Assembly: GCA_947311845.1 (NCBI GenBank)
Contig: CAMZMU010000063.1
Coordinates: forward strand, 117,332,228 to 117,396,227
DNA: 64,000 nt
DNA from: Poa pratensis
Lineage: Eukaryota > Streptophyta > Magnoliopsida > Poales > Poaceae
Direction: 5' to 3'
Below are positions 1-11,786 of this stretch, one piece after another (position 1 is the stretch's first letter; every line of letters begins with the position of its first letter). Below the pieces are notes generated by a model, which made no database searches, was not told the origin of the DNA, and was given only the letters and a program-made list of their open reading frames with translations. The translations under genes and the position numbers were made by a program.

Positions 1-2229
1 TACACAAGTGTTTTTTTGTTTTGGATTGATAGTTCAGTTTTGCACCAACGCATGTGCTTAGATGTACACTTGGTAGTCCGCTAACGCTAGCTTGTCAAAT
101 GGAGCTAGTAGAATAAACATACAAGTAATTAGTTGACAAAACAACAAAATGAACCAAATAAGTAAACAGTGAAAGAAAAAATATCGAGATGCAACGTGAA
201 TAAACCTAGGCGGCATTAGCGCTCATCACACATGCCTTCGGTGGCCTACTTGGTCACCAGGAAGACCCTATGGTGATTCGGCCCTGCTGATCGGTACCTT
301 CTGACCTCACATATTATCATTCGACTCTTCGGCCCCACTAGTGGCAGCAGCGACGTGGTGTCAAGTTTGCTTACATAGTTACATTTCTGGTTCTTGTGGT
401 TCACTCTCTTGGGTTGTGATACCCACAAGTATAGGGGATCGCTGAAGTCTTCGTTGGGAAGTATTACCCAAATTTATAGTTCGACTCGATGGGAACACAA
501 GAATATCAATAAGACCTTGGCAATTGAGCGTCACTCTCAACCACACCTGTATATCAATAACTTGCAGCAGTAATAGTGATGGCAGTAGTATGATTCAAGT
601 AACAAGCAGAACAGTAGCAGTGAACAAGTGTTTCCCAGTTTTCACCGGAAAAGTGAAAGTGTAACTCAGAGATTCAAAACGTAGGCATGAGTGATAGCGG
701 GGTGTTGCAAGAATGAGATTGATCATATAATAAGAAACAAATAACAATGGGGCCTATCTCTAACTCCGATATATGTTGGTATGTGTTCCATAATTAGTTG
801 TGTGTACTAACCAAGAGAATTTGCACAACATCTATTGTCCAACCTGCCCATTTCACCGGGGCCAACTTGGAACTACAGGTAATTAAGGTCTACCCTTTCG
901 AATAGACCGGAACAATGCATTAACACTTCATGAACACATAGAATCCTCAAACTAAAACATCTCCCTTGTTTTCCCTATATGTCACGTTTAGGGTTCGCAG
1001 GTTCAACATAATAGCAGGTGATACACTTTGCAGATAAATACCAACTCAAATATGTGATGGGGCAATATAAGTTCAGTACTGAAATCATGTCACTCGGGCC
1101 CTAGTAGCAAGCATTAAACATAGCAAGAGTGCATCAACACAATACAAAAGTATCCTCAAGATAAAACCCTAAAATCCCGAACAACGGGTAGCATTACATG
1201 ATCAATCTCATCCAATCCCCATCCCCTCACATGCCTACAGCGGACTACTCACACATGGTGATGGAGAGGGAGCTCATGGTCGATGGAGATGAAGGCGGTG
1301 AAGATGGCGGTGAAGACGGTCTCCGGATCCCTCCACCGGAGGAGAATCCTGGATCAATCTGTCCCCGAAACGAAGATCGTGATGGTGGCGGCGTTCTGTT
1401 TCGCGAAAGCTCCTCTCCTCCTAGGGCAAGCACTTTTTCGTATATATGAGGGGGTACGTCGAAGACCGAAGGCGAGGCGGCGCCCGAGGCCCATTTGGGC
1501 TGGGCCCACGCGGCAGGTACAGGGGTCGCGTGGGACCCACCCATTTGGCCCTCGAGCGCTTCCTCGTGTCCATCTTTTGTCCATTGTCCTCCTTTTCCAT
1601 AAAAATTGACGTGGTAATTTTCCCCGATTTTATTTCCTGCAAAATAGCTAGAAAAGAGACTTTGCTAAAAACAGCATCAGATTCAGCAGTTTTATTCAAA
1701 TATGGGAAGATTCTGGAGCAAATTATGAGCCAAAGTGCTTGGAAAAGTAGATGCATTTTGGATGCATCAGGTTGTCGGTCTAGTTCACCGACAGTAAGCA
1801 ATGAAAACAACGGTTCGACATATGTGATGATAGGGGTGTGTCACATGGTAGAGTGTGTTCAGTCATTTTAGGATCTTACCTCTTGTGGTAGGTGATACTT
1901 GCGGCTCTTAAAACCCTTTGAAATTAGTCCAGTGTAGGTTATTCTCCAAAATTTGTTCTGTTGAACTGAATAACATCGAGATGGAAAGTTGAAACTAGAG
2001 AGACGATAAAGTTGATGGATTTTGATGTAACTTTAGATATCATCTAGGATTTTTGTTGTCTCCTTTGTTTCATGTTGAAAGTTATTTTAATGAAAAGTTA
2101 CCTGGCTGAATTTCAGTAAGTGAAAGAGAGTAAACAGGAAGAGAGTACAAACAAAGGCCTGAACCAAACACAAACAATGCGCCTGATCGTGGTTAGTAAA
2201 CGAGAAAACAGAGACTATACAGAAGCACC
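1..2229. repeat. Long dispersed repeat, copy A (indel-rich near gap)
   Basis: This stretch matches 21792-24032 almost base for base. Reading both, I count about 15 indel events and three substitutions, and the net length difference is 12 bases. Most of the indels lie in the last 350 bases before the N gap. Only short, shadow-like reading frames occur, so I call no gene. The family is not identified; the sequence resembles non-coding internal or LTR DNA of a large Triticeae retroelement. The left end runs off the window. The indel pattern suggests a poor-quality contig end rather than normal divergence. Confidence 0.85.
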
Positions 2230-2242
2230 NNNNNNNNNNNNN
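2230..2242. other. Assembly gap (13 Ns)
   Basis: Thirteen consecutive N bases join the end of repeat copy A directly to the middle of a Copia reverse transcriptase. The real distance is unknown. The Copia RNase H region, its 3' LTR and the second half of the host UGT exon are all expected here and are absent. Confidence 0.97.
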
Positions 2243-3016
2243 TCACCATCAGAGCTGCAGAGACGCTCAGAAGAGGACATGGGAGTAGTAACGGGACTGC
2301 ACTTCAACATACCGCACGCGCAAGAAGCTAAGGGCATTACTTGCGTGTCGAAGAACAAGACTTCCTGAAGAGGGTGAATGTACCTCTATTCCTAGGAAAT
2401 AATGGAGGACACCAAGATTCCTTAACCGAGAATTCAGACGGAGCTCAGCAATTAACTTGGGATAGCCGAAGCAGTCGAGCTGACCACAATAATATTCATA
2501 CATTACCAGCAGATACATAGTAAGTCTGAACGCTGAAGTATGTATAGAGAGGTATCAGCAACGGACGGCGAACCCAATAGAGCCAAGTACAGAACTGAGG
2601 CGGAGCATGCCAGGCGTGGAGCCTGCTTCAGACCATAAAGAGATTTGATCAAGCTGGACAGTAGTGTCCAGGATTATCAGAATCAGCATAACCAGGAGGC
2701 TGTCTCATGTATACCTGCTCTAAGGAAAACCATTTGAGAAATGCATTCTGAATATCAGTTGTCGAAGATGCCACCTATTGGAGAGAGCCATAGAGAGCAG
2801 CAAACGAACTGTCACGGGCTTAACCACAGGACTGAATGTCTATCATAATCGAGACCATAACGCTGCTTGAAACCTTTAGAACTAGACGAGCCTTGTATCT
2901 CTCAATAGAACCATCGCATGAAGTTTGACTTTAAAAATCCAGCGGGGTCAATTAAATTAACACCAGGAACTGGAGGTACCAGTTTCCAGGTTGAGTTGGT
3001 CTGAAGTGCAGAAAAC
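2243..3016 (-). pseudogene. Copia reverse transcriptase remnant
   Basis: Across shifting frames on the minus strand, Copia RT landmarks can be read. A segment like SPVVKPVTVRLLLSMA lies near 2830-2880. NLGVLHYFLGIEV is at about 2380-2420. GMLKC-P-TTPMSSSE-L--SDG is at 2243-2300. Stops and frameshifts separate them, so no enzyme could be made. RNase H is not present because the sequence ends at the gap. Confidence 0.8.
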
Positions 3017-4645
3017 TCAGCTTCCATTGCAGTACGCAGTGGGGAATACGAAGTGCCTCATGATAATCCGTGGTACAGCTGTGATTTTAGACGCTGTATA
3101 GGCGGCCAAAATACTGCTCCAAGCAACTGTTCCATCAGTCCACTTCTTAGGCTGTCGTATGCCACGCTGCAAAGGAGTGACCGCGCGAGACGGGACCGGT
3201 GGTGCCGCTGTAGGTGACGCGATAGGAGACACCGCGGGCGTGGGACGTTCAGGCGACGATGTGAGCACTGGTGACGGTGTCGGTGATGGGGTAGCAGTTG
3301 TCGACACAGGAGACGCGTACGCATCAGCTGGCGTAGAGGATCGAGACGGAGAGGGCGCATCCCAGGCTGGTCCAGTCGTCCGCACAGGCGTGCTAGGCGG
3401 CGTTGACGCAGGCGCATGCATGTGCATGGGAGATGATGACGCAGGTGCATGCATGTGCATGGGTGATGATGCAGGCGCATGCATTGGAGCTGAGTGAGGC
3501 GTCGTTGGTGGTTCTGGCTGGGCATCAACTTCTACATTGCTAGCCGGTGGTGAGCGGAAGGCGCAGCCATGCATGGGCACCGAGCCATGCAGAGGAGCAT
3601 TGACCACAGGATCGACGTGCTCATGTTCATCAGATTCTGGTAGAATTTCCAGGCGAGCGCCACGTCCCGTACCTGCACCATGGTTAGCGAGCAGAGACGG
3701 TGCATATGCAGTATCCATAAAATGGTCAGCTGAAAGTAAAGACGACTCCGTAGGTGGTGGTAACGTGTGAGAAGTGGGCATGTGGGCAAAAGGAAAAACG
3801 TTCTCATCAAAGACAACGTCCCTAGAGATATAGACTCGATTGGAAGGAACGTGTAGACATTTATATCCTTTGTGTAGTGCACTATACCCTAGAAAAACAC
3901 ATTTTTTGGAGCGAAAATCAAGTTTATGATTATTATAGGATCGAAGATGAGGCCAGCAAGCACAACCAAAAACTTTAAAAAAGGTATAATCAGGAGTTTC
4001 ATGAAGTAGCCTTTCAAGAGGAGTTTTCATTTCAATAGTACGACTAGGAAGCCTGTTGATAAGAAAGCAAGCTGTGGAGAAAGCATCATTCCAATAATGT
4101 AGAGGTACAGATGCATGAGCAAGCAAAGTAAGACCAGTCTCAACAATGTGACGGTGTTTTCGTTCAGCAGTGCCATTTTGTTGGTGAGTGTGAGGACAAG
4201 ACACACGATGGGAGATGCCTAGATTGTGAAAGAAGGGATGAAGTTTCTCATACTCTCCACCCCAATCTGTTTGAACGTGAACTATCTTTTTATTTAGGAG
4301 GCGTTCAACATGCTTTTGAAACTGGAGAAACACATCATAGACATCAGATTTGTGCTTGAGTAAATCGAGCCAAGTGAAACGACTATAACCATCAACAAAA
4401 CTCACATAAAAACGATGTCCACTGACAGATGTTTGGGCAGGACCCCACACATCAGAATAAATGATTTCTAGTGGAGACTTGATTACACGAGTAGACAAAG
4501 AGAAAGGTAATTGATGACTTTTCCCTTGTTGACAAGCATCACACACTGCTCTATTTTTATTAGACTCTATGATAGACGGTAACTCATGACTATGAAGAAC
4601 ATGTTGAACGACTTGCAAAGCTGGATGACTAGACGACTGTGCCAC
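3017..4645 (-). pseudogene. Copia integrase region of the polyprotein
   Basis: An open stretch of about 542 codons encodes the GAG-pre-integrase tail (VCDACQQGKSHQLPF) followed by the integrase core. Counted from the start of the open frame, the acidic triad is D65 (SDVWGP), D127 (QTDWGGEY) and E161 (NGTAERKH). A family-typical KVFGCACWP...FLGYSALHKGYKCL segment and a long Pro/Ala/Ser-rich linker follow. The open frame has no credible start. It is continuous with upstream gag-pol, but a 1-base deletion near 4634 (inside a WHSRLGHP-type motif) and another frameshift near 4826-4860 break the polyprotein. It belongs to the element at 2243-6656. Confidence 0.92.
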
Positions 4646-4825
4646 ACATCACGTGACACCTTTACACTGCTGAGTGCTTGCTTGATGACCGGTGCTTTAA
4701 TCTCGTAGAGACCTCCACGGCAACGACCTCTAAGTATGGGTGCTCTCGTGTCCCGATCCTTTACAAAAAGATCATTAGGGTGAAGTTCAATGAAAACATT
4801 ATTATCACGGGAAAGCTTGCTCAGT

Positions 4826-6448
4826 TTACGAGATTACGGGTGGCAATATGGACAAAAGATTACGAGAAGCATTGGGAACATGAAGAACACGATTTAGAGC
4901 TAACGGTCTAGACGACGGAGTAGGAATAATAGCATGACCAACATTATGAATACGCATACCTGCTCCGTTTGCCGTGTGAACCTGCTCGGTGCCGTGGTAG
5001 GGCTCGCGCGTAGTGAGCTTCTCCAGCTCATGAGTAATATGATGCGTTGCCCCCGAGTCTGCATACCACGCCGGGTCTACAGACTGTTGTCCACCGTGAG
5101 ACGCAGACATTGCCATAGCAACTTGGCGCTCGGTGTTTCTCCCATAATCGCGGTTGAACCGCTTGTAGCACTTGGACGCCGTGTGACGCGGTATACCGCA
5201 AAGCTGGCAAACGATAGTGCCACGCCCTGTGCTGGTCCTGGGTGCAGTGGGAGCATTGTTGGGCTTTGACGGCGGCGTGTACTGTGACTGGGATGCCCGC
5301 GCGTCTGAACGGTAGGCGGGCGGTGGGCCACCACGGGCAGCGCCATAGGCCGCAACAGGAGCTCCTCCAGAGGCAGCGACGTGGGCTGCGGGATAGTGGG
5401 CCGCAGGAGACGCCGCGCGGCGTGCCAGCATGCGCTGTTCCGTCGCGACGAGCTGCGAGAACAGGTCCTGGACGGGCATGGGCGTGTTGCGGGCGGTCAC
5501 AACCCCATGCAGCGAGTCGTAGTCACCGTCGAGGCCGGCGAGGATGTAGGAGATGAACTCCTCGGGGCGGAGAGGCTGCCCGATGCTTGTGAGGGTGTCC
5601 GAGAGCGCCTTCATCTTATGGAAGTAGACCGTGGCCGTCATATTCTCCTTCTTGAGCTCGGACATCTGTTGGCGGATGCCCGTGGAGCGCGCGATGGAGG
5701 TGGAAGCAAAGGCACCACTCAGTGTCTCCCACGCCTCCCGTGCGGTAGCAGCGAACATCACCATGCCGACAACATCGGGCATCATGGAGGAGACGAACGC
5801 CGAGAGAACGGCCTGATCTTGCTGAACCCAATGATGATAGGCGGGATTCGGCTGCTGGACCATGGCACCACCATGGCTGACGACGACATGAGGAGCAGGG
5901 CACGGGGTCGATCCATCTACGTACCCCATAAGAAGCTGACTCCGAAGAAGGGGACCAACTTGGGCCCTCCAAACCAGGTAGTTTTCGCTGGTGAGCTTGA
6001 TGGTGATCGAGGACGTGATGTTGACGACGCCCCCAGGGATCATGTGGCCGCCAGGAATCATGTGGTTGTAGAATTGGCCTCCCTGGTTGTAGATCGGACC
6101 GAACATGGCCGGACCAGGAGGCTGCTCGGTGGAGTAGCCCATCGCGGACGTCGCGGGCGTCGATGCACGAGGCAGCGCGGAGTATGCCATCATGTGAAAA
6201 GGCAGCGAGCCATACGGCGATGTGGTGGAGTATAGGGGCGCCGAGGTAGTTGCAACCAGGGGCGCCGAATTGAGCGCGAAGGCCGGCACCGTGGCGTCCG
6301 AGAAGGCCGGCACCGTGGCGACGGAGAAGGCCGGCGCCGTGGCCGCGTCCGAGAAGGCCGGCGCCGTGGCCGCGGGCGACAAGGCAGGCGCCGTGGTTGA
6401 TGAAGCTGAGGGCACCGTGGCCAAAGCTGAAGACTGCTCAGTTGCCAT
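4826..6448 (-). pseudogene. Copia gag and aspartic protease
   Basis: A 540-codon frame starts with ATG at 6448, 85 bases inside the primer binding site. Residues 10-60 are an Ala/Thr/Pro-Ala-Phe repeat made by a GC-rich minisatellite at about 6270-6400. Residues 145-330 match the Copia gag polypeptide (KLTSENYLVWRAQV). Residues 414-427 form a CX2CX4HX4C zinc knuckle (CQLCGIPRHTASKC), and residue 464 is the aspartate of the protease motif WYADSGATHHI. The frame ends shortly after LHVPNASRNLLS. The sequence continuing this protein (NNVFIELHPNDLF) lies in another frame at 4646-4825, so the gag-pol frame is broken. Confidence 0.92.
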
Positions 6449-6532
6449 TGCTCACGATCGATCGATCGATCGGATTGGATCGGAGGCGCCGGCGGCGAAA
6501 ATACGTGCGGAAGATTTTAGGTCAGGATGATA

Positions 6533-6544
6533 GCTCTGATACCA
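6533..6544 (-). other. Primer binding site of minus-strand Copia
   Basis: On the minus strand this reads TGGTATCAGAGC, the usual plant Copia site complementary to initiator methionine tRNA. It lies directly inside the LTR end and fixes the LTR boundary and element orientation. Confidence 0.9.
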
Positions 6545-6656
6545 TAAAAGACGTAAGACTAATTGCTGTCCCGACGTGCCTCGTCGGGTAGGGATCTTTG
6601 TATTATATAGTAGAGTTTATACAAGTCCTATACGTATACGAATACGTATTCTAACA
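6545..6656 (-). repeat. 5' LTR (about 112 bp) of minus-strand Copia
   Basis: The minus strand begins TGTTAGAATACGTATTCG and ends just before the primer binding site. An alternating TACGTATACG tract and a TATATAATAC box lie inside. It is short for a Copia LTR. The inner end reads TTTTA rather than CA, so the last base may be mutated or the border may be off by one or two bases. The partner LTR is not in the window. Confidence 0.8.
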
Positions 6657-7039
6657 CGGTCGTCCTCCTTCCACAGGCTCGAGGTGAGGGAGGGGAGGTA
6701 CGACGGCGGCGACACCTCCGGGCCGAGGGGCCCGACGGTGAAGGTGTTGGGCAGGCGCGCGCGGATGGCGTCCAGCGCCGCGCGCTCGAGGTCGTCGAAG
6801 GTGTTGAGGAGGATGCCGTCGGCGGCGGGCGCGTCGAGCTCGCACTGCTTGATGTTGATGGTGAGCATCACGTTGTCGGCGTCGGTGGTGCGGATGAACG
6901 TCGGGAGATCGCCGAGGCGGACGTTGCGAATCATGCCGGGGATCCAGTCCAGGGGCGTGTCCAGGTACCCGTTGGTGAAGCAGCTCTCGTCTGTATGTGC
7001 ACGTATGTTTGAATGAGTTCCAGAGACATAAGGCCATAA

Positions 7040-7228
7040 GGGTATGTACAATGTAAGATGTTTATAGAGGTGATTAGGAAAATAAATCGGTTTTTGGCTA
7101 AGCACCGATGCTTATTTAGACAAGAGAAATGATTAAGTAAGCATCTCTCCTATAGGAATAAGCATTGGTGCTTATGAAAATGCTTGGTTTATTTTTTGTA
7201 AACACCTCATCTTGCATTGTACATGGCC
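7040..7228. mobile_element. Tourist-like MITE (189 bp) in UGT intron
   Basis: Terminal inverted repeats read GGGTATGTACAATGTAAGATG and, from the right end, GGCCATGTACAATGCAAGATG. It is flanked by TAA at 7037-7039 and 7229-7231, the PIF/Harbinger-type duplication. It lies in the intron 50 bases from exon 2. Confidence 0.82.
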
Positions 7229-7449
7229 TAACAGTACAAACGAATACACATACGTACTGGAACACGAATATATGGCGGACTGTGGCATGCATCCACCTCA
7301 CATGTCGAGTACGGAGGCATGTGTGAACGTATAGAATTTCAGTTTTGCATTCGCCTCAAGGCCGGAGTGTTTTGTCTAATAGAAAAGGCTAATTCCCAGT
7401 ACGATTAGCTTGAAATTTACTTACTTTTGGTTGAAACTTACGGCAATTC

Positions 7450-8020
7450 AAAACGGTTCCGGGGAGCATAAGCTCCTGGTGACAAAAAGAAGTGACACTT
7501 CTAATGTATAACCAAATTCTGAAAACAAATTTTCATGGAAAAATAATAATTTATGTGGCCTGTGTGAAAAAAAAATTGGTGCAAAAAAGTCGCTTCTTAG
7601 AGTACTGATTTTTGCGAAAGTCTCTTTGTGGGCTACATGTAGCCCGGTTTTTTTTTTTGAAATTAATATTTTTAAGTTACCAACAATTCCGAAAAAAATC
7701 ATAGAGCTGGAAAACGACTTACCCTAAGGTTTTGCAAAGTTTCAGCTCGAAATTTTTTGTATACCGGCCTACACAAAAATAACTTCTGACAGATCTGAAA
7801 ATTCGAAATCTGCACTGTTCATCACCTCAGATCTGAAAATTTGTTATTTTTACACAGGAAAAAATACAGAATATTCCGCATTGACATTTTGCACACTGGT
7901 GTAAGTCATCATTATCTACATCTAGGAATATTTTCAGAATTGTTTGAAACTTTAAAGTGTGATTTTCGAATTTTTCATAAAACGGGCTACATGTAGCGCC
8001 CGTCCTACAAAACACCTCTC
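7450..8020. repeat. AT-rich non-coding repeat with inverted CTACATGTAG ends, in UGT intron
   Basis: The imperfect inverted segments GGGCTACATGTAGCCCGG (about 7628) and, reversed near 8000, GGCGCTACATGTAGCCCG bracket about 380 bases of A/T-rich DNA. A similar AT-rich text rich in GAAAATTT and TGTGCGAAAA motifs occurs at about 10320-10560. It looks like a non-autonomous DNA element of unknown class; no clear target duplication was found. The remaining intron (8021-9462) shows nothing recognisable. Confidence 0.4.
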
Positions 8021-10975
8021 TCTGATTTTTGCTTCTTCTTTACTCACATGCCACAACACATTTTTTCCATGAAAGTTGCACTCATGTAAAAGATACGAAC
8101 ATGTACGATGCAAAAAACATATTTACTTTTGTAATTTTTAACGATTTTACTGTACATAAAGAGCATATACTTCCGGGAGCCAAAGTGGCATGAGAGCCTT
8201 GCATTAAGCAGGAATTAGAGCATACATCCACGTTGTCAAAGCACGACAGGTCGAGTCAGACTAGTTTACTTTTTTCAATACATGTCTCAAATTCAGTTTT
8301 TTGTCCAATAGACCGAGTGGTATACTTTCAGTTAATACAGTAGCTTCATTATTTCATGGATCTTGCTATTTTCTTAACTTCGGCAGTACAAAATTTCGGG
8401 GTTTTCTATGAGTGCAAATACATAACTAAATCCATGTGGAGCTAAAATCTCATGTTTGGTTTGGCATAATTTGATCAGTTCAACAATACTGAACAAAACT
8501 CGGGGTCTCCTTTTTTGTCCCACAAGGCTAGCACTCTGAACATATGCTAACTATGCTTGGCATACTGCATGACCTGTAGATGCCATACAGTACATGGATA
8601 TGGTAGTACAACTCTACACTTCGCCATGCCTAGAATATATTTCAAACTCTATGACCTTCAACTTTTATCTCAAATTATTAATTGGTATCCACTTTCAAAG
8701 ACCAAACATTAAATTTGACAAAACTCATAGATTTTGTTCAAAATATATGAAAACTCATAGGTTTACGCGGTTCTGAGGTAGCGAAAGAAAATATGATACA
8801 TAAACTATTTTCCTTGGTCACAATTTGTGCGGTTGTGCCCAAATGGCATCCGACACGCTAGCGCTCGTGCTATGGTAACATGTGCGCTATGCACATATTT
8901 CAACAAGAAAGTAATGCTGTTCTAAAGTACTTATCTTTTCTAGTGATATCTGGGCCTTTGGAATACTATGTTCTTGGGCAGCGGCATGTTAAAGCATTCC
9001 TTTTCTCAAACTGGTCTCGTGAAACGACCAATCAGCCATCTAGCAAGTTCAAACGTCATACCAACCATTCAGCCCACTTGATGTTATTTTACACGCGAAT
9101 TTGTTTCGATGTGAAATATAGTAAGTTATCACCATACGCATTAGCTTGATCCGGAACAAAGAGTTTGACTTAGATGGCACTGGTATACCACTGTTATCGG
9201 TGACTGAAAGCCGAAAGGTAGTGGCGGAAAACCCTGATTGGCTAGGTGCTGATATCCAATGAAAATCGAGTTGAATGGTTCATCATTGAAACATGTTTTT
9301 TATTTGGCTTGTGCTCGAGCATCAGAGAGGACCGAATTAGTTGCTGATAAGAAAAACTCTCTGATCCATCCAATAGGTTGTTTAATTTCTTAACTAGTAT
9401 GACCTTTGTAAGTAGAAGATGGCTACAGAATACAACAGGGTGATTTAAGTCACTTTACGTACCTTTGAATGGAACGTAGCCTCTCTTGACGAGCTGATCG
9501 AAGTTGAGGTAGCCCAAGAACCCACACGCGCTGGGGGTGAAGAAGAGGTACGCTGGGAGCCCCATCTCCTTGGCCACGTGCACTGCGAATCCCATGGCGC
9601 CGTCGGCGATGACGCATGTCACCGGCGGGACTCCCTCCGTGCGGGCGAGCCTCTCGACGAGCTCCCTGACGTGGTCCGGGCACGCCCGCCGCGTGGCCTC
9701 GCAGAGCGCCCAGATGTCCTGCGTGGCGTCGAGCTCGGCCGGGGGAAGCCCGTCCGGGATAGTCTCGAAACGAAGACCGTCGGCGGCGGCGCCGGCCACG
9801 GCGCCCGGCCCGCGGGACCGGAGGAGGCGGCCGTGGTTGTGCTCAGTATGGACGAAGGTGACGTAGAAGCCCCGCGCGTGCATGGCCTTGGCAAGCCTAA
9901 GGAACGGGTTCACGTGGCCCTGTGCCGGGTAGGGGATCAGTAGGACGTGCGGCTGCGACGACGGCGCCATTGCTGTGATCTTGCTTGCTCTCCTATGTTT
10001 CGGTAGGTGGGACTAACAGGATGAGAAAAAGAAAGGCATCCGGACGCTCTCTTGGAATGGTGCTGCTTCGGTCAGGTGTATTCTAGGCTTTGGTCAGTGT
10101 GGGTCAACGTCTTTGGCTCTCAGTCGATAGGACTGGGTGTAACATGGAAATTAAGGAGCTTTCCATTGTTTTTCTTTTCGAAGAACTTCACAACCTTTTG
10201 ACTGGTAGTTGATCGAGTGCCCTGCCGGCTACCACGGGCTAAACTTTTTCTCCACATGTAAAAGTAATGTATGTGAAGACTCTTAATTAACATTCCTTCT
10301 AGGGAAGTGAAAGAGCATACAATTTGGCGGAAATCATATTTCAATAATATCAAAAAATTCCGAACAAAACGTTCGGGTGTACATCGGTAAATTTTATGTC
10401 TGTACACAAAATTTCGCGAGAAAATGACATTTTTGTGGGCTGTGTAAAAAGATAAATCCTGCAGTTCCAAAATGAGTTTGTATGAGATATTTTTTTTATC
10501 TTTTTTGCACAGCCCAAAAAATATCTTTTCGTGAAACTTTTTGTGCGAACATAGAATGTCTAGATGTACGTGTACCTCCGAAATTTTTGTTTGAATTATT
10601 TAACATTTTTAAAATATATTTTAATAATGGATGCTTCTAAACCCACGAGTCAAAACACTGTGTCCACAATTTGATTACTTCTCTCTCACACACACAATAG
10701 ATAACCGCAATGCATGACAAGAATGTATGTATCGTCCATTCTTCAATCCCATCCGCCTCTCGGCTTCGCATTTCTCACCATTTATGCGTAGTCACCTACT
10801 CTAATAGAGCCGTCACCGTACTTCGTAGTCACTCCACTCCAAGAGTACTTATAGTCATCTCACTCCAATAACATGTCACTCACCCTTACACGCTGATGCT
10901 TTCTCCACCCTTATACGCTGATGATTTCTCCAACTCCAGCAAATCTTCGTGGTTGTTCCCATAGCACATGACTTT

Positions 10976-11786
10976 TTTTTTGACAATCAATACAATGATA
11001 TATTATAGTGGCGAACAATACATGGCAAAGATACAAGAGCTGACTACACTCATTACAAAATAAAGTCTAAAACCGAATAAATCTTCGAAATCTTCAAACT
11101 CTATCTTCTTCCATGACACAATCTTGTACTTTTCTGAAAGCAGCCACTGAAACATGACAACGATATCAAACCACGAACCTGTAAATATCAACGAGGGTTC
11201 TCCCATAATTTTAATTTTGAACCGCAATGCCAAGGATACGTGCACGCACGTAGCCATTAAAGTAGTCAACCATCATCGGCAAGACGCCGCTGGGAGCCGA
11301 GAGTACGAACACCGATATTTCAGGGAAAAGCAACCGAACAGCCCGGTCGACGCCGCTGGGAGTCGAGAGTACGAATCACCATTGTCGAGGACGTAGCAGC
11401 CGGGACAGATATTGCAAGGACAATTCTTCTCGCGGCAACCATGAGAAAAAATCCAAAATCGATCCGGCGAAGCAAGATTTGAAGAACCATACCTAGACAA
11501 ATTTAATCTTCCAAAACCATCATTGACGTCGGGAAAGAGATCTCGTCGCCGAACGAAGGTCCGAAGATTACTTATTATAGACGATGCTATCTCCATTGGA
11601 GAAGAAGATGGCTACTAAAACCCTAACCAATCTACTGAAACACTACTTTTATCAAGAACTCCACACATAGATCGGGTTCCCCACCCCTCCCGACATCGGC
11701 AAGGCCGCTCGGAGGAGGGGGAACCGATCTATGGAGGAGACGGCGGTGGTGGCGGCGCTAGGTTTAGGAGTTCTCGTACAACCTGT
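10976..11786 (-). mobile_element. Non-LTR retroposon (about 0.81 kb) with long target duplication
   Basis: The 19-20-bp sequence around CCCATAGCACATGACTT occurs at 10956-10974 and again at 11787-11805. The inserted DNA begins with a run of nine T, that is, a poly-A tail on the minus strand. This is the mark of target-primed reverse transcription. The minus-strand 5' part is GC-rich and contains a 107-codon frame (11596-11273) starting MEIASSIISNLRTF, which matches nothing I recognise. A 66-bp-spaced tandem repeat (GACGCCGCTGGGAG) lies inside. It could be a non-autonomous LINE derivative or a retroposed transcript. Confidence 0.8.

Larger units (their letters stand above)
2243..6656 (-). mobile_element. 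Copia LTR retrotransposon, 3' truncated at gap, inserted in UGT85 exon 2
   Basis: In minus-strand order the element has a short 5' LTR (6656-6545), a primer binding site (6544-6533), gag with protease (6448-4826), integrase (to 3017) and a decayed reverse transcriptase (to 2243). Protease-integrase-RT order is diagnostic of Ty1/Copia. The RT stops just after the GMLKC-P-TTPM region that normally precedes RNase H, exactly at the N gap. No 3' LTR is present. Several frameshifts make it non-autonomous. The 5' LTR abuts UGT coding sequence at 6657, so this insertion broke that gene. Confidence 0.93.
6657..9970 (-). pseudogene. UGT85-family UDP-glycosyltransferase, disrupted by Copia insertion
   Basis: The gene is on the minus strand. 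Exon 1 is 9970-9463, starting MAPSSQPHVLLIPYPAQGHV, the N-terminal acceptor-domain signature of plant family-1 glycosyltransferases with the catalytic-type histidine in AQGH. Its donor is CAAAG|GTACGT at 9463/9462. The intron runs 9462-6991 (2472 bp) and ends ACATACAG. Exon 2 starts at 6990, and the split codon gives Asp in the UGT85-typical PFKDESCFTNGYLDTPLDWIPG. Exon 2 stays open through FDDLERAALDAIRARLPN...VGPLGP to SLWKEDD and is then cut by the Copia LTR at 6656. About 280 codons of a typical 480-490 remain. The UDP-sugar binding PSPG box is missing and lies nowhere in the window. UGT85 enzymes glucosylate small molecules such as cyanohydrins and terpenoids in the cytosol; the substrate here cannot be inferred. 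It cannot be functional as assembled. Confidence 0.93.

Noticed and set aside
5381..6235. 284-codon plus-strand frame opposite the Copia gag
   Set aside because: It is the antisense of a GC-rich gag gene with clear motifs on the minus strand and has no domain of its own.
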